64,000 nt of DNA from Pseudofrankia inefficax (GCF_000166135.1 NC_014666.1:5208001-5272000), one strand, 5' to 3'. Positions 18,033 through 26,935 are shown, numbered from the stretch's first letter. Numbers and translations are program-made. The notes: a model not told the origin generated them from the sequence alone.

Positions 18033-18079
18033 ACTGCCGGTATGGCATTAGGACCAACCTATAATGCCACGGTGGCAGT
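18033..18079. promoter_or_regulatory. Paired 17-bp operators around a TATAAT promoter
   Basis: Site 1 is ACTGCCGGTATGGCATT (18033-18049). Site 2, read on the minus strand, is ACTGCCACCGTGGCATT (18079-18063). Both fit ACTGCC-N5-GGCATT and contain the palindrome TGCC-N5-GGCA. Their centres are 30 bp apart, so they lie on nearly the same helix face. Site 2 overlaps the -10 TATAAT (18060-18065) and start codon of the TetR gene. The arrangement suggests autorepression and control of the divergent membrane-protein gene. Confidence 0.75.
18060..18065 (+). promoter_or_regulatory. -10 box TATAAT of a leaderless TetR gene
   Basis: A perfect -10 hexamer six bases before the GTG at 18072, so transcription should start at the initiation codon. 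Confidence 0.65.
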
Positions 18080-18692
18080 AGATGCGGGAGGGCCTCCCGA
18101 GCGCAGGGTGCGGCGAACTCCCGCCGTGGCGCGGCGGGAGATCCTGGAGGCGGCGCGCGCGGTCCTCGAGGGCGGGCAGGCGGCCGACTTCACGGTTGCC
18201 TCCGTGATGAGCCGGACCGGGATGACGCGCAAGACCTTCTACGTGCACTTCGCCGACCGGGCCGAGCTGATCCGCGAGCTGGTCGCGCCGTTGCGCGCTG
18301 ACCTCGACGCCAGCATGCGGCGATGGTCCGGCGCGGCGGACCCGCTGGCCGCCGGGTCGGAGGCGCTCGCCGAGGCCGCGCGGATGTACACGACGCACGC
18401 GACGTTGCTGCGCGCCGTGTGGTGGTCCGCCGCCGAGGACGCCGAGGTGGATCGGGCCCGCACGACCCTGCTGGAGCCATTGGTAACGGTAGGCGCGAAG
18501 CTTCTCGCCGAGCGGCGCGGATTCGACGGCGGACGGGCGCGGGCCGTCGCTCGCGCAATGGCCACGATGAACGTGCACGTGTTGTTGTCACTGGGCCCGA
18601 CGCCCACCGACGCGGAGATCAGCGCGACAACGGACGCCCTGGGCGAGGTCTGGACCAGTGTCGTCCTGCGTGACGACGCAGCCCGGCGGTAG
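18072..18692 (+). CDS. TetR-family regulator
   Basis: About 206 residues. An N-terminal helix-turn-helix (ILEAARAVLEGG...FTVASVMSRTGMTRKTFYVHF) is followed by a helical ligand domain. The start is set at GTG 18072 because the perfect TATAAT at 18060-18065 places the transcription start there, giving a leaderless mRNA. An ATG at 18042 lies inside operator 1 and has no ribosome site, and GTG 18108 is a further option. Two operators flank the promoter. The divergent neighbour is a membrane protein, a common repressor-transporter style arrangement; the effector is unknown. Confidence 0.88.
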   Translation: MAVDAGGPPERRVRRTPAVARREILEAARAVLEGGQAADFTVASVMSRTGMTRKTFYVHFADRAELIRELVAPLRADLDASMRRWSGAADPLAAGSEALAEAARMYTTHATLLRAVWWSAAEDAEVDRARTTLLEPLVTVGAKLLAERRGFDGGRARAVARAMATMNVHVLLSLGPTPTDAEISATTDALGEVWTSVVLRDDAARR

Positions 18693-18787
18693 CTAGATCA
18701 GGCACCGCGCGGCAGCGAGGTGCGCCGACCGAGCAGTCTTGCGCGAGCGCCCGGGGAACGGCCGGCGGGTGGCCAGGACCGGCCTCG

Positions 18788-19147
18788 CTACCGGTCGGCG
18801 GCCCATACCGGCCCGCCGTCCGGAGGCAGCGCTCGCTCGCTGATCGCCTCGTCGAGGGCCGCGCGGGGCCTGGGCAGGCGCGCCGGCAGGGGCGCGGCGA
18901 GGCCGGCGCGGTCCGGGGCGGCGACGGCGGCGCCACGGGAGAGGTCTGGCTGATCGAGCAGGGCCAGGTTGCTGTCCGCGAGCGCCACGATCGAGCAGGG
19001 CCAGCGGCCTCCGCAGCCGGTGCAGACCCCGTCGAGGTCCGCGTGGGTCCGCATGGCGCGTAACGCGGTGGACCGCAGGCGCTCCAACGAGCCCTCCACC
19101 CAGGAGCCGGCCCCGTCCGCCGCCAGGCTCCGCACGGGCTCGGTCAT
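18788..19147 (-). CDS. Small Cys-motif hypothetical protein
   Basis: A 119-residue protein with a compact cysteine motif VCTGCGGRWPCSIVALAD (Cys-x2-Cys-x5-Cys), which could bind a metal. The family was not recognised. The ATG has GGAGGG 7 bases upstream on the minus strand, and the reading has better amino-acid balance than overlapping Arg-rich frames. The C-terminal half is Pro/Ala-rich. Confidence 0.65.
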   Translation of the reverse strand: MTEPVRSLAADGAGSWVEGSLERLRSTALRAMRTHADLDGVCTGCGGRWPCSIVALADSNLALLDQPDLSRGAAVAAPDRAGLAAPLPARLPRPRAALDEAISERALPPDGGPVWAADR

Positions 19148-19506
19148 GCCGAACCCTCCGGCACCAGGCCGGCGGGCGCGGGGCGGGAAACGCGGGCGGC
19201 GGCGTGTGCTGTTCGCCCGCGCGACGGCGCGCCATTTCTGCCGATCCCCATCAGACTCCCCAGGTCAGGTCAACCGGCCGCGTCCGGGCGTGCGCCGCCG
19301 CGTCCTCGGGCCTCCGCCCGGCGAGGTGGCCGGTCCGCTCGCGCGTCGCGCATGCTGTCCTCCTTATCGAAACAGCCCGCGCGGAGGCAGCGAACAGGAA
19401 CCCCCAACAATCACCGCCCCGCCCCAGCTCCGTCATTCTCCCGACTGGGAGGATTTCACTCGCCTCATACTGACTACCTGGCCTGTGAAAACTCCCGGGC
19501 GCCCGA
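19148..19506. other. 359-base intergenic stretch
   Basis: No convincing gene, hairpin or repeat was seen. Short frames here are Arg-rich shadows. Confidence 0.5.
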
Positions 19507-20268
19507 CTACCGACCGGTCCAGACCGGCGGCCGCCGTTCGGCGAACGCGATGGCGCCTTCCCTGGCGTCGTCGCTGCCGAAGATCGGGCCGATCAGCTTG
19601 TGGAAGCGGTTCAGCTCCTCGGGGTCGGTCCCGCCGGCGACCGTGCGCATCTGCTCCTTGGTGAAGCGCACCGCGAGCGGGGCGTTGGCGGCGATCCGCT
19701 CGGCCAGCTTCAGGGCCTCGGCGCGCACCTCGGACGCCGGGACGACCCGGTTGACCAGCCCGAGCTCGTAGGCCCGGGCCGCGTCGACCGGGTCACCGGT
19801 CAGGCCCAGCTCCAGGGCGAGCGCGAGCGGCAGCCGGCGCGGCAGGTTCAGGATGCCGCCACCCGCGGCGACCAGGCCCCGCTTCACCTCGGGCAGGCCG
19901 AACCGGGCGCTGTCCGCGGCGACCACCAGGTCACAGGCCAGCAGCAGCTCGAACCCGCCCGCGACGGCGGGGCCGTTCGCCGCGCCGATGATCGGTTTCG
20001 GGTACAGCCGCTGAGTGAAGACCTCCAGGCCGGGACCGCTCTCGGCGAGCTGGGTGCCGCTCGACGCGAAGGCCTTCAGGTCCAGGCCGGCGCAGAAGAC
20101 GTCACCGGCTCCGGTCAGCACGATCGCGGCGACCGTGGCGTCGTGCTCGGCGTCGGTGAGCGCCCGGCCGATCCCGGCCATCGTCGCGCCGTCCAGAGCG
20201 TTGCGCTGTTCCGGGCGGTTGAGCGTGACGATCAGCACGGCGCCCTGCCGCTCGACGAGGACACTCAC
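19507..20268 (-). CDS. Enoyl-CoA hydratase/isomerase (crotonase)
   Basis: A 253-residue crotonase fold protein. The oxyanion-hole segments are FCAGLDLKAF (about residues 58-67) and ANGPAVAGGFELLLACD (about 97-113), with the substrate-pocket segment FGLPEVKRGLVAAGGG. The GTG start has AAGGAGAG 5 bases upstream. It probably acts on a beta-oxidation intermediate of the catabolic block. It is the next gene after the fused acyl-CoA dehydrogenase on the same strand, 134 bases downstream, with a TAGATAT-type site in between. Confidence 0.9.
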   Translation of the reverse strand: MSVLVERQGAVLIVTLNRPEQRNALDGATMAGIGRALTDAEHDATVAAIVLTGAGDVFCAGLDLKAFASSGTQLAESGPGLEVFTQRLYPKPIIGAANGPAVAGGFELLLACDLVVAADSARFGLPEVKRGLVAAGGGILNLPRRLPLALALELGLTGDPVDAARAYELGLVNRVVPASEVRAEALKLAERIAANAPLAVRFTKEQMRTVAGGTDPEELNRFHKLIGPIFGSDDAREGAIAFAERRPPVWTGR

Positions 20269-20356
20269 GAGTTCTCTCCTTCAGCGCTGCGCACGCCGCG
20301 CGGCCGGCTTCGCGGCCACGCGGCACGGGCACGGCGTCGCCGACCCCCATCCTTTC

Positions 20357-20376
20357 TATATCTCTAGATATTTCAG
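20357..20376. promoter_or_regulatory. Catabolic palindrome site A (weak)
   Basis: TATATCTCTAGATATTTCAG. The 12-mer TAGATATTTCAG (20365-20376) matches the consensus TAGATATATCTA at 9 of 12, and ATATCT-N2-AGATAT is itself an inverted repeat. It lies about 97 bases upstream of the crotonase start. Confidence 0.5.
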
Positions 20377-20402
20377 GTCCAGCGGTTCGTCATGACGCCC
20401 GG

Positions 20403-22691
20403 TCAGGCCTGGGAGCGGGTGCCCTGGCGCGTCTTGGGGAGTCCGAGGCGCTGTTCGGCGACCAGGTTGCGGGCGATCTCGGTGGTGCCGCCCTGGATGG
20501 TCACGACACACGAGTGGCGGGCGGCCCGTTCGATCTCGCCGTCGGCGGCGGGCGCGACCACGCCGTCGGTGGCCGACGCCCGCGGGATGCCGCCCAGGCC
20601 CGCGACGTCCTGGAGCTCGCGGCTGGCCCGCTGGTAGGCCGTCGAGGCGAACAGCTTCGCGATCGTGCCGGCGACCGCGGGAGACTGGCCGGCGACGTTC
20701 AGCCAGGCGGTCCACTGGGTGAGCAGGAACGCGGCCTCGGCGTCGGCGCGGGCCCGCGCGATCGCCGTCAGCACGGCCGGGTCGTCGCCGGGCCGTTCTC
20801 CGTCCAGCCAGCCTCCCGCCGGGCCGGGAACCCGGGCCCAGGCCGTCACCGCGGCGAGCAGCGGCTCCAGCATCGCGGTGCTGCCCATGACACCGCGTTC
20901 CAGGCTCAGCCCGACGGCCATGACCCGCCAGCCGCCGTCGACCTCGCCGATCCGGCAGGAGTCCGGGACGATCACGTCGTCGTAGAAGACCACGTTGGTC
21001 CGCTCGTCGGCGATCGTGTGGATCGGCTGGATCGTGATCCCCGGGGTGTCCAGCGGCACCAGGAACATCGTCAGGCCACGGTGTTTGGGCACGTCGGGGT
21101 TGGTGCGGGTCAGCAGGAGGCAGTGCGCGGCGGTGTGCGCCAGCGTGGTCCACATCTTCTGGCCGTTGATCCGCCAGGCCGACCGTGCGTCGTCCACGGG
21201 GACGGCCCGGGTGCGCGCGGACGCGACGTCCGAGCCGGCGCCCGGCTCCGAGTAGCCGAGCACCGCCGTCGCCTCGCCGGCCAGCAGCCGGGGCAGCGCC
21301 TCGGCCCGCAGCGTCGGGCTTCCGAGCTGGTCGAGCACCCCGGCGACGATCATGGTGGTGCCGATCCCGTGGTATGGGGCGTCGGCGAGCTCCAGCTCCC
21401 GGAACAGGGCGCCCAGCTCGAAGGGATCCCTGGCGGCGCGCTCCCCCGGCGCCGACGCGGCGAGCCAGCCGCGCTCGGCCAGCGCCCGGTGCAGCGCGGG
21501 CACGTGCACGGTGCCGGTCCGGCGTGCCCGCGCGCGGACCTCGTCGGTGAGCCAGGACCGCGTGAAGGCCCGCACCTCGGCGGCGAACGCCGCGACGGCC
21601 GGGCTGTGGGCGAAGCCGGGCCCGCCGTCGGTCTGGGCCGCCGTGGCGGTGGGCGGCACGTCGGCCGCGGCGTCGCCGGCCGGGCCGTCGACGAGGTCGC
21701 GGCCCAGCTCCCTGGCCAGGGCGCGTGGGGCGCCGGCCAGCGCCGGATAGGCACGGGCACGGCGGAAGAACAGCTGGGCGTCGTGCTCGACGGCGACCCC
21801 GAGCCCGCCGTGGTACTGCACCGCCCGCTCGGCGGACTGCCGGGCGGCGTCGGTGGCGAACAGCGCCGCCATGAACGCCAGCTGGCGACCGTCGGCCCCG
21901 GTCACTGAGGGCTGCCCGCTCTCCAGGCTCCAGGCCGCCTCCCGGGCCAGCAGCGCGGACGCGTCGACGAGTCCCGGAAGGTCGGCGAGGCCGTGCTGGA
22001 CGCCCTGGAAGGAGCCGACCGGCACCCCGAACTGGACCCGCTCCTTCACCCACCGAGTCGCGAGGCCGAGCGCGCCGTCCGCGAGACCGGCCAGCCAGCC
22101 GGCCAGCAGGACCAGCCACTCCGCCCGCGCCCGCGCGAAGGCCGCCACGGCTTCTTCCCCGCCGAGCACGATGGCACCCGCCAGGTCGCGGTCGGCGATG
22201 GGCAGGTCCCCCTGATTGGCGGTCGCGGCCGGCGGCTCACCGCGCTTCGCGACCACCTGCCCGTCGACGACCGCCAGCACCAGGCCGGCGACCGCACCCG
22301 CCGGAACCGCCACGCCTAGGCCGGCCCGCACCCGCGTGGCCAGCGTCGCGACCAGCTCACCCGCGACGACGGCCGGCAGGTCAGGATGGCCCGGCGCCAG
22401 GGCGGCGAGCAGCCGCGCCGCCGCGACGTGCTCGGCGAACGGCACCGGCGCCAGCACGCGGCCCAGCTCGACCGCGGCGATCACCGACGCGTGCAGGCCG
22501 GCGCCGCCGCCGTCGTGCTCCACGCCGACCGCGAGCCCGGGCAGCCCCGCCGCGCATAGCTCGGCCCACAGCTTCGGGTCATGCCCCAGCGGCTCGGCGG
22601 CCCGCGCGGCCGCGAGGCCCGGATGACGGGTGAGGACGGCCTCGACCAGGTCCCGCGCCGCGGCGGACGCCTCATCCAACGACAGGTCCAT
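20403..22691 (-). CDS. Fused two-domain acyl-CoA dehydrogenase
   Basis: A 762-residue protein with two acyl-CoA dehydrogenase modules in tandem. The N-terminal one (about 1-345) ends with VQYHGGLGVAVEHDAQLFFRR. The second (about 373-762) has the flavin-binding segment VLGYSEPGAGSDVASA, WRINGQKMWTT and the C-terminal IQGGTTEIARN. Actinobacterial sterol-type dehydrogenases are often alpha2-beta2 with separate subunits; here both halves are one chain. The start is set at ATG 22691 (MDLSLDEAS, GGGAGAG upstream) rather than at an Arg-rich extension from 22763. It is divergent from the Rieske gene across a region with two A/T-rich palindromes. Confidence 0.9.
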   Translation of the reverse strand: MDLSLDEASAAARDLVEAVLTRHPGLAAARAAEPLGHDPKLWAELCAAGLPGLAVGVEHDGGGAGLHASVIAAVELGRVLAPVPFAEHVAAARLLAALAPGHPDLPAVVAGELVATLATRVRAGLGVAVPAGAVAGLVLAVVDGQVVAKRGEPPAATANQGDLPIADRDLAGAIVLGGEEAVAAFARARAEWLVLLAGWLAGLADGALGLATRWVKERVQFGVPVGSFQGVQHGLADLPGLVDASALLAREAAWSLESGQPSVTGADGRQLAFMAALFATDAARQSAERAVQYHGGLGVAVEHDAQLFFRRARAYPALAGAPRALARELGRDLVDGPAGDAAADVPPTATAAQTDGGPGFAHSPAVAAFAAEVRAFTRSWLTDEVRARARRTGTVHVPALHRALAERGWLAASAPGERAARDPFELGALFRELELADAPYHGIGTTMIVAGVLDQLGSPTLRAEALPRLLAGEATAVLGYSEPGAGSDVASARTRAVPVDDARSAWRINGQKMWTTLAHTAAHCLLLTRTNPDVPKHRGLTMFLVPLDTPGITIQPIHTIADERTNVVFYDDVIVPDSCRIGEVDGGWRVMAVGLSLERGVMGSTAMLEPLLAAVTAWARVPGPAGGWLDGERPGDDPAVLTAIARARADAEAAFLLTQWTAWLNVAGQSPAVAGTIAKLFASTAYQRASRELQDVAGLGGIPRASATDGVVAPAADGEIERAARHSCVVTIQGGTTEIARNLVAEQRLGLPKTRQGTRSQA

Positions 22692-22763
22692 CAGTCTCTC
22701 CCGAGGTCGGCCGCCTGCCGGGCGACGGATCCGGCGCCGTCCGTCCGACTGGACGCCCGGCAC

Positions 22764-22786
22764 TTAAGATCTTTATATATATTATC
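22764..22786. promoter_or_regulatory. A/T-rich promoter island, site B
   Basis: TTAAGATCTTTATATATATT and following bases, with the palindrome AAGATCTT. It is a poor match to TAGATATATCTA (about 8 of 12) but occupies the expected promoter position of the fused dehydrogenase gene, 73 bases upstream of its start. Confidence 0.35.
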
Positions 22787-22918
22787 CGTAGCGGGCGCCA
22801 CCCCGGCGAGATTCGCAGGTCAGCCCACCTGCCCGTCCGTCCCTGCCGAGGAGCACATGACCGGTCCAGCTCGCTCCGGCGCGGTCGCGACGTCCTTGCC
22901 ACCCCTCCGAGCTGGTGT

Positions 22919-22930
22919 TAGATAAATCTA
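22919..22930. promoter_or_regulatory. Catabolic palindrome site C
   Basis: TAGATAAATCTA, 11 of 12 to TAGATATATCTA, 25 bases before the Rieske oxygenase start. It is a likely repressor site overlapping the promoter or transcription start. Confidence 0.65.
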
Positions 22931-22954
22931 GAGCTTTTAGTGAGGGGACGTCGG

Positions 22955-23950
22955 ATGAAGGTTCCGTTCACCTGGAAGCCCACCGGCTGGTTCATGGTCG
23001 GCTGGTCGGGCGAGTTCGCCACCGGGGCGGTCCGGTCGCTGCGGTACTTCGGCGAGGACCTGGTCGCCTACCGGGACGACAACGGCGAGCTTCACGTGAT
23101 GCAGGCCCACTGCCGGCACCTGGGCGCGCACCTCGGGCACGGCGGCAAGGTCAACGGCGACTGCATCGAGTGCCCGTTCCACGGCTGGGGCTGGGGACCC
23201 GACGGCCGCAACCGCTACATCCCGTACCAGGACAAGCCCAACCGTGCCGCCCAGCTGCGGGTCTACCCGGTGCGTGAGCAGTACGGCTGCGTGTTCGTCT
23301 GGCACCAGCCCCAGGGCGCGGAGCCCGGCTGGGAGATGCCGGACATCTTTCGGATCTTCCCCCAGTACGAGACCGACCCGGGCGCCTACTACCCGCCCTA
23401 CCCGGCCATGTCCCGCAAGATGGAGCGCGAACCGGTCCACCCGCAGATCCCGGGCGAGAACGCCGCGGACAGCATGCACTTCCGTTACGTCCACCACGCG
23501 ACCGTCACGCCGGTCCTGGTCGACTGGCAGGCCGACGACCACGGCTGGCTGTTCGAGACCGGCTGGCCCGACAAGCGCAGCGACGACCCCGCCGCCATGG
23601 CGCTGAACATCCACAGCTACCTGTTCGGCCTCGGCGGCGCGATCAGCGCCTTCGCCGGCTCGACCAACTACCGCCTGATCTTCGCGACCACGCCCGTCGA
23701 GGACGGCTCGTCGGACATGTTCTACTCGATCTGGTGGCCCCGCCTCCCCGGCGACGAGTCCGACACCCCGCCGCCCGACGTCCTCGAACGCATCGAGAAG
23801 GAGTTCCTCTCCACCCTCGACGACGACCTCGAGATCTGGCGCTACCAGGACTACATCGACCATCCCGTGCTCGCCATCCAGGACGCGAAGCCCTACATGG
23901 CCTACCGGCGCTGGGCCACCCAGTTCTACGAGCTCCCGCCCGGCGCATGA
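22955..23950 (+). CDS. Rieske non-haem iron oxygenase, KshA-like
   Basis: A 331-residue oxygenase subunit. The Rieske [2Fe-2S] ligands are Cys53-x-His55 and Cys73-x2-His76 (HCRHLGAHL, CIECPFHGW). The mononuclear iron motif is ENAADSMHFRYVHH (about 168-181). The ATG at 22955 has GAGGGG about 6 bases upstream; the GTG at 22940 is less likely. The family hydroxylates steroids and other polycyclic or aliphatic substrates, and needs a separate reductase not seen here. It overlaps the next crotonase by ATGA. Ring or side-chain hydroxylation is inferred from context. Confidence 0.9.
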   Translation: MKVPFTWKPTGWFMVGWSGEFATGAVRSLRYFGEDLVAYRDDNGELHVMQAHCRHLGAHLGHGGKVNGDCIECPFHGWGWGPDGRNRYIPYQDKPNRAAQLRVYPVREQYGCVFVWHQPQGAEPGWEMPDIFRIFPQYETDPGAYYPPYPAMSRKMEREPVHPQIPGENAADSMHFRYVHHATVTPVLVDWQADDHGWLFETGWPDKRSDDPAAMALNIHSYLFGLGGAISAFAGSTNYRLIFATTPVEDGSSDMFYSIWWPRLPGDESDTPPPDVLERIEKEFLSTLDDDLEIWRYQDYIDHPVLAIQDAKPYMAYRRWATQFYELPPGA

Positions 23951-24816
23951 CGCAGACTCCCGCGTTCGAGGATGTCCGCCTGGAGATCGAGGACCCCGTC
24001 GCGGTCGTCACGATCGACCGGCCCGGGAGCCTGAACGCCTTCCGGGGGCAGACGCTGCGGGAGCTTCGGGAGGCGTTCTCGCTCGCGGAGCAGGATCGCC
24101 GCGTGGTCGGGATCGTGCTGACCGGCGCGGGCGACCGGGCCTTCTCGGCCGGCCTCGACGTCTCCGTCCTGCAGGCCCAGGTCAGCGGCGGCCCTGACGC
24201 CGCGCGGCGGCCAGCGGACGAGGGCGGCTGGGGCGGGCCGTTCCCCGGGTCCCCCGCCATGGCGGACATGGCGCGGATGCTGACCTGGCCGCTGGCGATC
24301 CGCAAGCCGGTGATCGCGGCGGTGAACGGGGTGTGCGCCGGCGGGGCGTTCCTGCTCGCCGCGGCCTGCGACCTGCGGTTCGCCGCGGACACGGCGGGGT
24401 TCACGACGGTGTACTCCCGTCGCGGCCTGATCGCGGAGCAGGGCGTCAGCTGGCTGCTTCCACGCCTCATCGGGCCGGCACACGCCCTTGACCTGCTGTG
24501 GACGTCCCGCCTCGTCCCCGCGCCGGAGGCGCTGGCCATCGGCCTCGCGCAGCGCGTCGTCCCGCCAGAAGGCCTGCTGGACGAGTGTCGCGCGTACATC
24601 GCCCACCTGGCCCGGGTCGCGTCGCCGTTCTCGATGATGGCGTCGAAGCAGCTGGTCTACCAGCACCTCCAGCAGGCGCTGGGCGAGGCGGTCGACCAGG
24701 CCGACGCGCTGATGCACGAGTCGTTCGAACGCTCCGACCCCGTGGAAGGGGCGCTGTCCTTCTTCGAGCGCCGCGACCCGAGGTTCGAGCGCCTCGACGT
24801 GCACCGAGCCGACTGA
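23947..24816 (+). CDS. Enoyl-CoA hydratase/isomerase (crotonase)
   Basis: A 289-residue crotonase. The oxyanion segments are AFSAGLDVSVLQ (about residues 62-73) and VNGVCAGGAFLLAAACD (about 126-142). A short insertion (about 78-102) is rich in Gly and Pro. The start overlaps the Rieske stop by ATGA, so translation is coupled. The N-terminal FEDVRLEIEDP resembles the broken crotonase fragment at 52.3 kb. It probably hydrates or isomerises an acyl-CoA formed after the oxygenase step. Confidence 0.9.
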   Translation: MTQTPAFEDVRLEIEDPVAVVTIDRPGSLNAFRGQTLRELREAFSLAEQDRRVVGIVLTGAGDRAFSAGLDVSVLQAQVSGGPDAARRPADEGGWGGPFPGSPAMADMARMLTWPLAIRKPVIAAVNGVCAGGAFLLAAACDLRFAADTAGFTTVYSRRGLIAEQGVSWLLPRLIGPAHALDLLWTSRLVPAPEALAIGLAQRVVPPEGLLDECRAYIAHLARVASPFSMMASKQLVYQHLQQALGEAVDQADALMHESFERSDPVEGALSFFERRDPRFERLDVHRAD

Positions 24817-24877
24817 CCCGGCAGCGGGTGGGCTCATGGCCTCGGCTGCCGGCTCCTCGGCGGGCCGCGGTGACCCG

Positions 24878-25897
24878 CTACCCGGCGCGTGGCCCCCGCA
24901 CCGCCTCCAACACGGCTGTGACCGTCTCCGCGGGGGTGCCCTCCGGAAGGCTGAACATGAGGCGGTCGACCACGCCCTCGAAGCGCTCCCGGACGCGGTC
25001 GGCGAGCGTGTCGAGCGGCCCGACGACGGCGAAGGCATCGAGGACCTCGTCATCGATCAGCTTGCCCATCGCCGCCCACTCCCCCCGCAGGGACAGCGCC
25101 CGCAGCTCGGTCTGCAGCTCGCCCCAGCCGTGCAGGTCGAGCACGCCTCGGTACGCGGGGGTCGAGCCGTAGAAGGCGATCCGCTGGCGCATCGCGTCGG
25201 CGGCGACCTCGACCTCGGCCGCCGTGCGCCCGGTGGCCACGAAGGCCGGGTAGCAGACCTGGACATCCCCGCGGCCCCGGCCGGCTCGGGTGAGACCCTC
25301 CGCGAGCGCCGGGAGCGTCACCTCCTGGAGGTACCGGCGGGTGGTGAAGGCGTGGGTGTGCATACCGTCCGCCACCTCGCCGCACATCCGGGTCATCGCC
25401 GTCCCGACCGCGGCCACGAAGATCCTCGGCTGGCCGTAGGGGTGCGGCTCGGGGACGAAGGTCGGCGTCATGAGCGTGTGCGTGAAGAACTCGCCCTCGA
25501 ACCGCAGCGGGGTCCCGTCCTGCCAGGACGCCCAGATCGCTCGCAGGGCCAGGATGAACTCCCGCATCCGGCTGACCGGCTGGCCCCAGGGCATGCCGAA
25601 GCGCTTCTCGATGTGCGGGCGCACCTGTGAGCCGAGGCCCAGGACGAACCTGCCCTGGGAATACGCCTGCAGGTCCCAGCCGAGCTGCGCGACGGACATC
25701 GGGTTGCGCGCGAACGCCACCGCGATACAGGTCCCGATCTCCAGGCGCGACGTGTGCTCCGCGGCGAGCACGAGCGGCAGGAAAGGATCATGGTTGACCT
25801 CGCCGCACCACGCGCCGTCGTACCCCTGCCGCTCCAGCGCGGCCGCCGTGGCCGGCACCCGCGCGAGCACGGATGGCAGCCCGCCGTCGATTCTCAT
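24878..25897 (-). CDS. F420-dependent LLM-class oxidoreductase
   Basis: A 339-residue luciferase-like TIM-barrel protein. Typical segments are GYDGAWCGEVNHDPFLPL (about residues 24-41), IGTCIAVAFARNPMS and GRFVLGLGSQVRPHIEKRF. It is of the type using coenzyme F420, common in actinobacterial lipid catabolism. The ATG at 25897 is used; a longer frame to 26038 would cross a palindromic repeat and is rejected. A TAGAGT box 8 bases before the ATG and palindrome site D around the -35 position form the probable regulated promoter. Confidence 0.9.
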   Translation of the reverse strand: MRIDGGLPSVLARVPATAAALERQGYDGAWCGEVNHDPFLPLVLAAEHTSRLEIGTCIAVAFARNPMSVAQLGWDLQAYSQGRFVLGLGSQVRPHIEKRFGMPWGQPVSRMREFILALRAIWASWQDGTPLRFEGEFFTHTLMTPTFVPEPHPYGQPRIFVAAVGTAMTRMCGEVADGMHTHAFTTRRYLQEVTLPALAEGLTRAGRGRGDVQVCYPAFVATGRTAAEVEVAADAMRQRIAFYGSTPAYRGVLDLHGWGELQTELRALSLRGEWAAMGKLIDDEVLDAFAVVGPLDTLADRVRERFEGVVDRLMFSLPEGTPAETVTAVLEAVRGPRAG

Positions 25898-25932
25898 GAC
25901 GCCCGACTCTAGCCGCGCCGTCCCGAAAAGTT

Positions 25933-25944
25933 TAGATATATCGA
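25933..25944. promoter_or_regulatory. Catabolic palindrome site D
   Basis: TAGATATATCGA, 11 of 12 to TAGATATATCTA, 35 bases upstream of the LLM oxidoreductase start. Confidence 0.65.
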
Positions 25945-25961
25945 CCGACGGCACCGACAGC

Positions 25962-26038
25962 AAGATCGTCGTTTTCGCCCTCGCGTGGTTGTAACCGGGG
26001 CGGTTTTGTAACCACGCGAGGGCCAAAACGACGATCAA
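25962..26038. repeat. Dispersed palindromic intergenic repeat, copy 2
   Basis: Arms of 27 bases (25964-25990 and 26010-26036) pair with a single mismatch around a 19-base centre. The arm begins GATCGTCGTTTTCGCCCTC. It is the best-preserved hairpin of the four copies. Confidence 0.85.
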
Positions 26039-26110
26039 GCCAGCGGGCCGAGGACGAGGCCAATCTCGGGCCGGGGCCGGGGCCGGCAGTCCTGTCGGGG
26101 GTGGCGGGAG

Positions 26111-26935
26111 CTAGCCGAGGGCGCCGGTCAGGATGGCGGCGACCGAGCCGCCGTCGACGAGCAGGTCGATGCCGGAGATGAAGCTGGCGGCGGGGCTGAG
26201 CAGGAACGCGGCCGCGGTGGCGATGTCGTCGGGGGTGCCGAGCCGCTTGGCGTTGGAGGCGTCGATCATCATCTGCATGAGGGCGCCGTTCTCGCTGGCC
26301 AGCTCGGCGGTCCCCATCGGGGTGGCGATGACGCCGGGGCTGATGGAGTTGATCCGCGCGCCGCGCCCGGCCCAGGTGGTGCTCGCCGCCTGGACGCGGA
26401 CCTGGTTGGCGCGTTTGGCGAAGCCATAGGCCTGGCCGCTGTCGGGGAACCGGTCGGGGCTGGCGGCGGTGAGCGCGAGCAGCTCGGCGGCCGGAGTGGT
26501 GGCGAGCTGGCGGGCGACGTCCGGCGGGAGGGGCGGGGTCAGGTGCCCGGCCATGCTGGAGATCACGATGCCGGCGCCGCCGGGCGCGACGACGTCCGCG
26601 AACTCCTCCAGCACCAACGCGACCCCCAGCAGGTCCACCGCCAGGACCGCGGCCACCGGAGCCTGGACGGGAGAAAGGCCGGCGGTGTGCGCGACCGACC
26701 GCACCGGGCCCAATAACCCGGCCTGCTTCGCGAGGGCCACGACGGACTCGGGTGACGACACGTCGACGACGGCCGTGGCGACGGCGTGGCCCTCGGCCTC
26801 CAGCGTCTCGGCGGCCGACGCCAGGGCGGCGTCGTTGACATCGGCGATCAGAAGCTGGGCGCCGGAGCCGATCCGGCGGGCGATCGCCAGGCCCATCCCA
26901 CCGACACCGATCACTACAGCGACATCGCGTTCCAT
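26111..26935 (-). CDS. Short-chain dehydrogenase/reductase
   Basis: A 274-residue SDR. The cofactor motif is GVGGMGLA rather than TGxxxGxG, the catalytic Ser is in ISSMAG (about residue 130) and the active-site YxxxK is in YGFAKRAN. The C-terminal FISGIDLLVDGG segment is typical of classical SDRs. The ATG at 26935 has GAAGAAGG 7 bases upstream. It is divergent from the TetR gene at 27029, 93 bases apart, and is probably regulated by it. The substrate is likely a hydroxy- or keto-acyl intermediate (inference). Confidence 0.88.
   Translation of the reverse strand: MERDVAVVIGVGGMGLAIARRIGSGAQLLIADVNDAALASAAETLEAEGHAVATAVVDVSSPESVVALAKQAGLLGPVRSVAHTAGLSPVQAPVAAVLAVDLLGVALVLEEFADVVAPGGAGIVISSMAGHLTPPLPPDVARQLATTPAAELLALTAASPDRFPDSGQAYGFAKRANQVRVQAASTTWAGRGARINSISPGVIATPMGTAELASENGALMQMMIDASNAKRLGTPDDIATAAAFLLSPAASFISGIDLLVDGGSVAAILTGALG

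Noticed and set aside
18693..19235. 180-codon minus-strand frame overlapping 18788-19147
   Set aside because: Extremely Arg-rich; the alternative frame has a good ribosome site and a Cys motif.
20356..22119. Minus-strand frame overlapping the fused dehydrogenase in another phase
   Set aside because: Arg/Gly/Pro-rich shadow. The dehydrogenase motifs are in the other frame.
24818..24852. Terminator between the crotonase and LLM genes
   Set aside because: An 8-bp stem with a 19-base loop; too weak to call in this G+C-rich DNA.
25898..26038. N-terminal extension of the LLM oxidoreductase
   Set aside because: It reads through palindromic repeat copy 2 and a regulatory site. The family start fits ATG 25897.
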